Positions 27,140-34,088 of a stretch of 51,111 nt of DNA are shown piece after piece. Made by a program: the position numbers and the translations under genes. Positions within the stretch are counted from its first letter, which is position 1. Every line of letters begins with the position of its first letter. The notes beneath the pieces are model-generated. The model saw only the letters and a program-made list of their open reading frames with translations, had not been told where the DNA came from and did no database searches. This DNA comes from Acetatifactor sp. (GTDB lineage: Bacteria > Bacillota > Clostridia > Lachnospirales > Lachnospiraceae), in NCBI GenBank assembly GCA_022511425.1, contig JAFLRO010000008.1:1-51111 (forward strand), read 5' to 3'.

Positions 27140-29572
27140 TTGGACATATCACTTTATTGGGGAATGGAATACACAAAGGTACTGCTGGGCTATGTTTTTA
27201 TTATGTTTCTCTGGCCTTCAGTGGTGTTTCGCCGTTTTTTCAGAGGAAAGTCACTTATTTTCCACTTTTCTTTTTGCGTGACGTTACAGGTAGTTCTTGT
27301 CAATACGGTGGTGCTGTTGTTGGGATTGGTTCATCTCTTGCACCCATGGGTGTTTCGAACCCTGTTTTACGGCAGCTTTCTCTGGTCTGCGTTTCGAAAT
27401 GTGAGATTTGGTAAAAAAGAATTGAAGACTTTTCGTCATCTGTTGACGGGAACTTTGGGATTTCGGCAGTTCCTCTTTAAGGTGACTACAAAGATTGGGA
27501 AAAAAGGCGAACAGGTAATCCAAAATTTCCGAGCCAGGATGCATTCTCATTGGTGGGAATGTGGGTTACTGGCCATTATTGTAATCTTTGGCATGATGTA
27601 TTTCTCTCATGGAGCTCTTCAGGATTATTCCTATGGCTTTGGTGATATGTACCCGCATAATGCCTGGACGTATTCCCTGACTCAAGGACAAGTATTCTCC
27701 GCCGGCATCTATCCTGAGGCCATGCACTGCTTTCTCTATGCGCTGCATGTACTCTTTGGTATTCGCATCTATAGCGCTCTCCTGTTTTTAGCAGGTGTTC
27801 ATGTAGCTACTTATCTGATTTCTGCCTATGTACTCATGCGGCAGATTTTCAGGTGGCGCTATTCCCCCATGCTGGCATTGACACTGTTTCTAACGGTAGA
27901 TTTGTTGTGCGTGGATGAAGTGTTCAGTATGTCCCGGCTACAATGGACTCTCCCGCAGGAATTTGGGCTTTATACCCTGTTTATCAGCGCTGCATTCCTG
28001 ATAAGATATGCACATTCTGAGAAGAGAATGATGCGTAGGGGAAAACTGTCTAAAAAATATTGGGATGAGAATTTATTGGTATTTTCACTGGGATTGGCAG
28101 CTTCTCTGACGATTCATTTTTATACTACTATTATGGCTTTCTTTTTATGTGCCAGTTTTGTGCCGGTACTGATGGGGCGCATATTTAACAGGAAGCGATT
28201 TTGGCCTCTGGTGGTTGCCGTGTTAAGTGGTTTTTTTATCGCGGTGGCACCCATGGGTGGCGCGCTTTTGTCCGGTATTCATTTTCAAGGTTCTATCTAC
28301 TGGGCAATGAACGTTATCAACGGCACGGACCCGGAGCAGGCATGGACGCCTCCTGCTGAGGAGACTGAGGAGCCGCCCCAAGAAGCAGTGGAAGGTGCTG
28401 TAGGAGATTTAAATCAGTCGGATGCCACTGGGCAGAACACAGGCAGTACTGGTCAAGTGTCAGGCTCCGAAGAAATTGCGGAACAGGAGGAGCCCGGCCT
28501 TTTTGTAATTTTGTTAGACCGGCTTCGGAATCTGGGGGTAAGTCTTGGAAATCGTCTGCAAAAAGCGGCCAAAGGTATCTGGCACTATTCCTATGCTATG
28601 TTGTATCGTGAAGAAAGGGCAACCTGGCTTGTAGGCTTTACGGTGTTGGATTTCGCGCTGTGGCTGTTTTGTCGGTTTTTGATTCCTCTTATTAACTTGG
28701 TTCTCAGAGAAAAGCGGATTCCGGGAAACTATTTTGACCAATATTTTTCCATTGCGTTGGCATCTTTTATCTTTATGTTTATGTATAGCTCAAAGTACAT
28801 TGGGCTACCGCCGTTGATTGCGGAGTCGAGACTTTGCTCTACAGGACAAATGCTTAATTTGGCTATGATGGTAGTTCCTTTTGATTGGTTATTTCATGTA
28901 ATCGGGCTCGTACTGCCGCAGGGAATCATGAAGCTTGTATCAGCACTTTGTGTGGGTGGAATCTATGTGGGAACGATTCTAACGGATACATTTCACGGAT
29001 ATCTGTACTTTGAGTTTACCAGATATAATGAGGCTGTGATGACGACTATATCCATCACCCAGACACTACCGGATGGAAGTTACACGATTGTATCCCCTGT
29101 GGATGAACTATATCAGCTGGTTCAGTATGGATGGCATGAGGAACTTGTGAACTTTGTGAACGAGAGTTTCTCAGAGGATTACACACTGCCAAGTAAATAT
29201 GTATTTCTATTTATTGAAAAAAAACCGATCCAATACGGTCAGAGCCATTTTTTTACAGGTCCAGATTGGCTAGCTACCGAGAAGTATACGCAGTATTACA
29301 GTTACTATGTCAGCCAGTGTCCGAATGTAAATTCATCAGAGATTTCAGAGGAATTTGACAAGAATTCGATGGATATATTTCCTCTTTCATCCTCCGTATA
29401 TTCTAATATGGTTTATCGGACAATCTTGGAGTCCAGACTGTATAAATGGTGTGAGCAATTCCAGAAAATGTACCCTAATGAACTGAAGGTATACTACGAG
29501 ACAGACAACTTTGTGTGTTACTATTTTGAACAAAATGTCCAGCGATTATATCAACTTGGAATTATGCAGTGA
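27140..29572 (+). CDS. Large polytopic membrane protein, GT-C-like
   Basis: An 810-residue membrane protein. TTG 27140 is preferred because AGGAGG (27127-27132) lies 7 bases upstream; the GTG at 27122 would place this site inside the gene. Multiple helices up to ~residue 390, then a P/E/Q/G/S/T-rich loop (~397-453), more helices, and a soluble C-terminal domain of ~200 residues. An extracytoplasmic segment D-Y-S-Y-G-F-G-D-M-Y-P-H-N-A-W (~163-177) has the acidic-loop style of GT-C enzymes. I do not recognise a family. It lies between the two DUF4874 genes and overlaps the start region of the second. Confidence 0.6.
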   Translation: MDISLYWGMEYTKVLLGYVFIMFLWPSVVFRRFFRGKSLIFHFSFCVTLQVVLVNTVVLLLGLVHLLHPWVFRTLFYGSFLWSAFRNVRFGKKELKTFRHLLTGTLGFRQFLFKVTTKIGKKGEQVIQNFRARMHSHWWECGLLAIIVIFGMMYFSHGALQDYSYGFGDMYPHNAWTYSLTQGQVFSAGIYPEAMHCFLYALHVLFGIRIYSALLFLAGVHVATYLISAYVLMRQIFRWRYSPMLALTLFLTVDLLCVDEVFSMSRLQWTLPQEFGLYTLFISAAFLIRYAHSEKRMMRRGKLSKKYWDENLLVFSLGLAASLTIHFYTTIMAFFLCASFVPVLMGRIFNRKRFWPLVVAVLSGFFIAVAPMGGALLSGIHFQGSIYWAMNVINGTDPEQAWTPPAEETEEPPQEAVEGAVGDLNQSDATGQNTGSTGQVSGSEEIAEQEEPGLFVILLDRLRNLGVSLGNRLQKAAKGIWHYSYAMLYREERATWLVGFTVLDFALWLFCRFLIPLINLVLREKRIPGNYFDQYFSIALASFIFMFMYSSKYIGLPPLIAESRLCSTGQMLNLAMMVVPFDWLFHVIGLVLPQGIMKLVSALCVGGIYVGTILTDTFHGYLYFEFTRYNEAVMTTISITQTLPDGSYTIVSPVDELYQLVQYGWHEELVNFVNESFSEDYTLPSKYVFLFIEKKPIQYGQSHFFTGPDWLATEKYTQYYSYYVSQCPNVNSSEISEEFDKNSMDIFPLSSSVYSNMVYRTILESRLYKWCEQFQKMYPNELKVYYETDNFVCYYFEQNVQRLYQLGIMQ

Positions 29573-29583
29573 AGGGGTGGATA

Positions 29584-31122
29584 ATGAGGATAATAAAGAT
29601 TTTGGGATGGTTTTTAGGGCTTTTTCTTATGATTGCCATCCTTCTTATTGGGGCTGGGAAAATAGTGCGTGCATGGCTTCTGACCAGAGGACACGGTAAT
29701 GTGGCTGTATTGGATTATACCTTCACGGAGTCGGATCGTGCCTTGAACAATCCCAATAGAGGTTTTTATCATATGCATGGCTTTATTATCAGCGATACGG
29801 AAGCTGATTTCAGGGCAGACATTGCTAATAGATACTGTCGGGATGAGGATACCGCCCTTACTATGGTGGAGATTAATCTGCAGCGCTACCGTGAGGGCGA
29901 TATTTCACAAGAAGGGCTTGATAATATAGAGAGACTTTTGAAGACGCTGGAAAGTGTTGATAAACAGTTGATTCTTCGCTTTTTATATGATTGGGATGGA
30001 CAGAACGAGCAGGTGGAGCCGGATAGTCTGGAGGTTATCCTACGTCACATGGAGCAGGTAGGACCGTTAATACAGGAACACAAGGATTCTATTTTTCTTC
30101 TGCAGGGGTTGTTTATTGGCAATTGGGGAGAGATGAACGGTACAAAATTTCTGGGAGATGATGCGCTCCAGGCTCTGGCGGCTCAATTGGCAGAGGCGAC
30201 GGATGAGAATACTTTTCTGGCAGTTCGTATGCCGGCCCAGTGGCGGATCATTACGCAACTTGCCAGCGCTGAAACAATAAGCCGGGGTGACGGAAGTCTG
30301 GCTTCAAGACTGGGGCTGTTCAATGACGGTATGTTAGGGAGTTGGAGTGACTATGGTACCTATGGCAGTCAAAGCTATGCCACTCACGGTGCTTTTACCT
30401 ACTGGAATCGGGAAGAAGAGCTGGCTTTTCAGGATCAATTGTGCAAGCTGGTACCCATTGGCGGAGAAGTTATTGTGGACAACGAATACAATGATTTTGA
30501 GAACGCTATACGGGATATGGCATCCATGCATGTCACTTATGTTGGTCGGGACTATGACACGAATGTACTAAACAAGTGGGCAGCTTCTGTCTATAATGGA
30601 GAAGGCGTTTTTTACGGGATGGATGGCTTGTCTTATATTGAGAGGCATCTAGGATATCGACTGTTGATTCGGAATGTGGAGTTGGGGTATCATTTCAAAG
30701 AGGACTCTCTCTCGGTAGATGTGACACTTCAGAATGTGGGATTTGCTCCAGTCTACCGGGAGGCGGAGATACGTGTACTGCTCTATAATCAGGAAAAAGA
30801 CATACTATATTCTTATGGGATAGAGGAAGATATCCGGATTCTGACAGGAGGAAATGATACGGGAGCGTTACAGACGCTGCACACAGATCTCTCTCTTTCA
30901 GGTGAGGAACCCGGTGAATGGAAGGTCTTTTTTGAAATAAAGGATGTAAATTCAGGTCGGCGCATTTTGATGGCCAACGAGCAGGATGCACAAGAGTACG
31001 GTTATCAAATCGGAGAAGTTAGCATTGGCTCCATAGAGCAACTGTTGGATGAATGGGATGCAGAATATCTCTTAAAAGCTCCTTTCAACTGGGGATCAGT
31101 GTCTGCTGAAACGAATGAGTAA
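29584..31122 (+). CDS. Membrane-anchored DUF4874/DUF4832 protein
   Basis: A 512-residue paralogue of the protein at 25762. ATG 29584 has AGGGG 6 bases upstream. An N-terminal membrane helix (~5-28) places the rest outside the cell. Matching motifs in order: N-P-N-R-G-F-Y-H-M-H-G-F, L-I-L-R-F-L-Y-D-W-D-G, L-Q-G-L-F-I-G-N-W-G-E-M-N (candidate catalytic Glu), and a C-terminal beta-sandwich. The two paralogues on opposite sides of the membrane, around one large membrane protein, suggest related reactions on a glycan before and after export. This is inference. Confidence 0.7.
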   Translation: MRIIKILGWFLGLFLMIAILLIGAGKIVRAWLLTRGHGNVAVLDYTFTESDRALNNPNRGFYHMHGFIISDTEADFRADIANRYCRDEDTALTMVEINLQRYREGDISQEGLDNIERLLKTLESVDKQLILRFLYDWDGQNEQVEPDSLEVILRHMEQVGPLIQEHKDSIFLLQGLFIGNWGEMNGTKFLGDDALQALAAQLAEATDENTFLAVRMPAQWRIITQLASAETISRGDGSLASRLGLFNDGMLGSWSDYGTYGSQSYATHGAFTYWNREEELAFQDQLCKLVPIGGEVIVDNEYNDFENAIRDMASMHVTYVGRDYDTNVLNKWAASVYNGEGVFYGMDGLSYIERHLGYRLLIRNVELGYHFKEDSLSVDVTLQNVGFAPVYREAEIRVLLYNQEKDILYSYGIEEDIRILTGGNDTGALQTLHTDLSLSGEEPGEWKVFFEIKDVNSGRRILMANEQDAQEYGYQIGEVSIGSIEQLLDEWDAEYLLKAPFNWGSVSAETNE

Positions 31123-31157
31123 TATCATGATTAAAAAATAAGGGAGTTTTTGACATA

Positions 31158-32372
31158 GTGAAAACAGAGTCGGACAGAACAGGTATTTCCGCGGAGGAAA
31201 AATACTTACTGTCTCTGCTTCGTGAGAGTTTGACCTTCGAGAACGATTCGGAGACGAGTAAAGTGACAAGGCTTGACTGGGATAAACTTTGCTCCATAGC
31301 CCAGCGGCACAGCGTACTGCCATTGTTGTATGATACTCTGACGGAGAAAGAGGACCTGCCGGAAAAGGTGCACAAGACAACAGAAAGATTGGCCAAGGGG
31401 GCGGTAAGCCAGAGTTATCGGCTACTGTTTTTATCCAAATATCTGGTAGGGAAGATGGAAGCAGCCGGTCTGTCGGTGGTACTTCTTAAGGGGGTGGCGA
31501 CGGCATCTTTCTACCCGATACCTGAGCTACGAAAAAGCGGTGATGTGGATTTACTCCTGCTGGATAAGACCTGTCTGAAACAAGTGTGTGGAATCCTTCA
31601 GGATTGTGGGTGTGTCCGGTCGGAGGAACAGCACGCATTGCATCATATAGTCTATTGTACTAAAGAGGGAATAGAGATTGAAATTCATACTATGCTGGCG
31701 GAACCTTTTGACAGTCAGGAAATTAACCGATACATGCAGGAAAAGCTGCCGGATTGCCGTCGAAACATTCGACGAGTGACCTGTATGGGAGTTGAGCTTC
31801 CCATGCTTGATACGGGCTATCACGCCTATGAGTTGCTTCTGCATATGCTCCAACATTTCCTCTGGGCCGGGTTTGGTCTGAGGCTTCTGTGTGATTGGGT
31901 CGTATTCTGGAACAGGGAAACAGAAGCTGAGGAGCGGGAGAAATATCTGAGGCTTGTGAGGGAGAGCAGGGTAAAGGGGTTTTCTGATATCGTAACACTG
32001 TTCTGTTGCACGTACTTGGGTCTTAGTCAGGAGCGGGTAGCTTGGATGGAAATAACAGGAAAGTATGATCTGGATATTTTCTTACGGGAAATCATGGAAG
32101 CAGAGGAGTTTGGCAATTCGGCGGCTGACCGTATGGTAACGCTGAGGAATAATAGCCTGGGAGCTTATGTGAGAGAGTTCCAACATCAGATGCATCTGAA
32201 TTTCCCTAGGGCAGGCAGATATTTTCCTCTGTGGCCAGGATTGTGGCTGGTGACATTAATTCGATTTCTACGCAATAACCGCAAGATTCGGAGGGTGTCG
32301 GCGCGGGCTGTCTTAAAAAAAGCGGGTCAGCGCAGCCGGGTGATGGAGCAGATTCAGTTATGGAAGTACTAA
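31158..32372 (+). CDS. PF14907-type nucleotidyltransferase
   Basis: A 404-residue protein of the uncharacterised nucleotidyltransferase family (NTP_transf_5). Core signature: V-V-L-L-K-G-V-A-T-A-S-F-Y, then R-K-S-G-D-V-D-L-L-L-L, the G-(D)-x-D metal/nucleotide site. GTG start, AGGGAG 11 bases upstream. In lasso-peptide loci of the paeninodin type, relatives occur with an HPr kinase-like tailoring enzyme; the same partner type is present here (35897). It is the last gene before the leader-bearing pair and is followed by a hairpin terminator. It may modify those proteins, or the glycan; which one is open. Confidence 0.75.
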   Translation: MKTESDRTGISAEEKYLLSLLRESLTFENDSETSKVTRLDWDKLCSIAQRHSVLPLLYDTLTEKEDLPEKVHKTTERLAKGAVSQSYRLLFLSKYLVGKMEAAGLSVVLLKGVATASFYPIPELRKSGDVDLLLLDKTCLKQVCGILQDCGCVRSEEQHALHHIVYCTKEGIEIEIHTMLAEPFDSQEINRYMQEKLPDCRRNIRRVTCMGVELPMLDTGYHAYELLLHMLQHFLWAGFGLRLLCDWVVFWNRETEAEEREKYLRLVRESRVKGFSDIVTLFCCTYLGLSQERVAWMEITGKYDLDIFLREIMEAEEFGNSAADRMVTLRNNSLGAYVREFQHQMHLNFPRAGRYFPLWPGLWLVTLIRFLRNNRKIRRVSARAVLKKAGQRSRVMEQIQLWKY

Positions 32373-32449
32373 AATAAGTTTGCAGGAGATGAAGGGGGCT
32401 GGAAAGTCTGGAAAAAGACAGTTCGGAATGCCCTATCATGAGACTCATT

Positions 32450-32493
32450 CTTCGGCTACATCCCAGGCTGAAGATAGGAATAAAATTTTTTTT
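32450..32493 (+). terminator. Probable terminator after the nucleotidyltransferase
   Basis: CTTCGGCT (32450-32457) pairs with GGCTGAAG (32466-32473), including G-T pairs; a run of eight T follows at 32486-32493. The gap between stem and T run is long, so termination may be partial. Confidence 0.45.
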
Positions 32494-32494
32494 C

Positions 32495-32523
32495 TTGACT
32501 AAGAAATTTGAAATAATTATAAT
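32495..32523 (+). promoter_or_regulatory. Strong sigma-A promoter of leader gene 1
   Basis: TTGACT (32495-32500), 17-base spacer, TATAAT (32518-32523). Transcription should start near 32530, leaving a leader of about 55 bases. Confidence 0.8.
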
Positions 32524-32585
32524 ATAGTGGAAAGGATAAATAACCAATTGTTGTCTATATATGTGTTAAAAGGAGAGAAAGGGAA

Positions 32586-32996
32586 ATGAAAGAATATGTA
32601 AGGCCGATAGTATTGGCGAGTGAAGATTTGGCAGAAGGTGTATATGCTGCCAGTGGTGCAGTTAATGCAGGCGGTTCTTCTGGTGGAACAGATTCTGCTT
32701 CAGTATCAGCGATAACATTGATTTCTGAGGGTAATCAGTGGAATAAGGTGAATACTTACAAAGTGACTATCGCAAATACAGGAAGCGAAGCCCTAGTTGA
32801 ATGGTCGGTTTCTGTTTTTGTCACATCAGGAACAGCTACTGGTGCAACGATATACAACAATTGGCAAGCTAGTGCTTCTTTGAACGGGAATAAGATTACA
32901 ATAACGCCTGGTGGAGGAGGAACTATTGATGCAGGCAGTTCGATAGATGTCGAGGTTGTTGTATCTTATGAGAGCGATGCCATTGTAGTTAAATAA
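32586..32996 (+). CDS. Leader-bearing secreted protein 1, CBM2-like cargo
   Basis: A 136-residue protein, no database name recognised. Residues 1-24 are a leader shared with the protein at 33498: K-x-Y-V-(R/K)-P-(I/V)-V-L, then L-A-E-G-V-Y-A-A-S-G (15-24). It lacks the hydrophobic core of a Sec signal. A Gly/Ser linker (25-39) leads to a beta-rich domain (40-130) with N-T-Y-K-V-T-I-A-N-T-G, W-S-V, N-N-W-Q-A and I-D-A-G-S-S motifs. This order and tryptophans 52, 73 and 93 resemble cellulose-binding CBM2 modules, where three exposed Trp bind glycan. No cysteine. Expected cleavage after V-Y-A (residue 21). Own promoter and terminator; AAGGAG upstream. Confidence 0.75.
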   Translation: MKEYVRPIVLASEDLAEGVYAASGAVNAGGSSGGTDSASVSAITLISEGNQWNKVNTYKVTIANTGSEALVEWSVSVFVTSGTATGATIYNNWQASASLNGNKITITPGGGGTIDAGSSIDVEVVVSYESDAIVVK

Positions 32997-33064
32997 TATG
33001 GTTTACTGAATGCAATTGACTATTCTGCTATAAATTTCATTTTCGATATGTATAGGAAGTGACA

Positions 33065-33109
33065 GAGGTGATTCCCGCACATGGTTTGCAGGGGCACCTC
33101 TTCATTTTT
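33065..33109 (+). terminator. Terminator of leader gene 1
   Basis: GAGGTG (33065-33070) pairs with CACCTC (33095-33100), with inner CCC/GGG pairs, followed by TTCATTTTT. The transcript of leader gene 1 would be about 570 bases and monocistronic. Confidence 0.7.
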
Positions 33110-33212
33110 GGAGGACAAGCAGGAAGCTAATAAAGCTATAACAAGTTTTTAAGTAAAAGTATTATAACCCCGAGCAGATAAGGCAGAAAACAGAAATGGA
33201 AAAAGTTACTGC

Positions 33213-33240
33213 ATATTTTTGTGCATTTTGTACATTTTGT
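33213..33240 (+). repeat. Three tandem 9-10 bp repeats upstream of promoter 2
   Basis: Units ending in TTTTGT lie at 33213-33222, 33223-33231 and 33232-33240, about 21 bases before the -35 of leader gene 2. This could be an activator site or an UP element. The remaining 33110-33212 shows nothing recognisable. Confidence 0.5.
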
Positions 33241-33261
33241 GGAAGATAGAGAGTTTTTCTC

Positions 33262-33290
33262 TTGACATTGTAATAAAATTGTAATATAGT
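33262..33290 (+). promoter_or_regulatory. Strong sigma-A promoter of leader gene 2
   Basis: Perfect TTGACA (33262-33267), 17-base spacer, TATAGT (33285-33290). Start near 33297 gives an unusually long leader of about 200 bases. Confidence 0.8.
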
Positions 33291-33429
33291 AAAGATAACT
33301 AAATAATTTAAGTTTTTGACCGATATATATAGTAAGAAGGAGTCGGTACAGGCAAATTTATTATTTTGCTACATAGTATGTAGTATGGCAACAAGGTTAG
33401 GCTTGAAGTAATCAGTTAACTGTATTTTG

Positions 33430-33481
33430 GAGTTTGCGTCTACACTGCGTTCCGCAGACTCTGGGGGTTAAAGCAGTGTAG
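33430..33481 (+). promoter_or_regulatory. Pseudoknot-capable RNA element before leader gene 2
   Basis: Two interleaved 9-bp stems: GAGTTTGCG (33430-33438) with CGCAGACTC (33453-33461, one G-U), and CTACACTGC (33440-33448) with GCAGTGTAG (33473-33481, perfect). They can form an H-type pseudoknot or two mutually exclusive hairpins, ending 5 bases before the purine-rich ribosome binding site. Confidence 0.55.
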
Positions 33482-33497
33482 AAAAGAGAGGGAAAAG

Positions 33498-33944
33498 ATG
33501 AAGAATTATGTAAAACCGGTTGTTCTTACAAACGACGAATTGGCTGAGGGCGTTTACGCTGCTAGTGGTAGTAGTGCAGCTGATTGTTGGACTGTGGAGC
33601 CTGTTTCCGTACAGGATTCGAATGGTTCACATCATGTATTTGAGATTCGCTGTAAGCATTCAACTGCAGTGGAGCACATCTCCAGCGCAACGACAGTAGT
33701 TTTGACCTTTAGTGCACCTCTTAAAGATGCATATTCAGAATTCACATCAAGCTTCTCAGGAAGTACCGTTACGGTTGTGCGTACATTGTTAGCAGATGCA
33801 TACAAGAGTGGAGATACAATGACTTATAAAGTGTGGGTACAAGCTGCTGATGAAGCTGCGACAAAGGCTATTACCTGCACAGGTGCAACCATTACTTGTA
33901 CTAAGACAGTGAATGTGCAGGGTGGCGGTGCTGAAGAAATTTAA
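33498..33944 (+). CDS. Leader-bearing secreted protein 2, four-cysteine cargo
   Basis: A 148-residue protein. Its first 24 residues align without a gap to those of the protein at 32586, identical in the last ten (L-A-E-G-V-Y-A-A-S-G). The cargo (25-148) is different in sequence but also beta-rich and Ser/Thr-rich, with cysteines at 30, 52, 127 and 134 (two possible disulfides) and tryptophans 31 and 113. The end is Q-G-G-G-A-E-E-I. Predicted cleavage is after V-Y-A (21). No known family recognised. It has its own strong promoter, a long structured leader, and a perfect terminator 16 bases after the stop. Confidence 0.75.
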   Translation: MKNYVKPVVLTNDELAEGVYAASGSSAADCWTVEPVSVQDSNGSHHVFEIRCKHSTAVEHISSATTVVLTFSAPLKDAYSEFTSSFSGSTVTVVRTLLADAYKSGDTMTYKVWVQAADEAATKAITCTGATITCTKTVNVQGGGAEEI

Positions 33945-33960
33945 TATATGAGAGTTTTTG

Positions 33961-33990
33961 GCGGTGTTGGGAATCCCAACACCGCTTTTT
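33961..33990 (+). terminator. Perfect terminator of leader gene 2
   Basis: An 11-bp perfect stem (33961-33971 with 33975-33985), loop AAT, followed by five T. It separates the leader gene from the ABC exporter. Confidence 0.95.
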
Positions 33991-34088
33991 ATGTTTTTTA
34001 AACCATTGTTGATGATTTCGCGGTCATTGATGGGTGAAGATAAAGTTACGTGAATTATAGATGGATATGTCAGGCAGGTACAGATATT

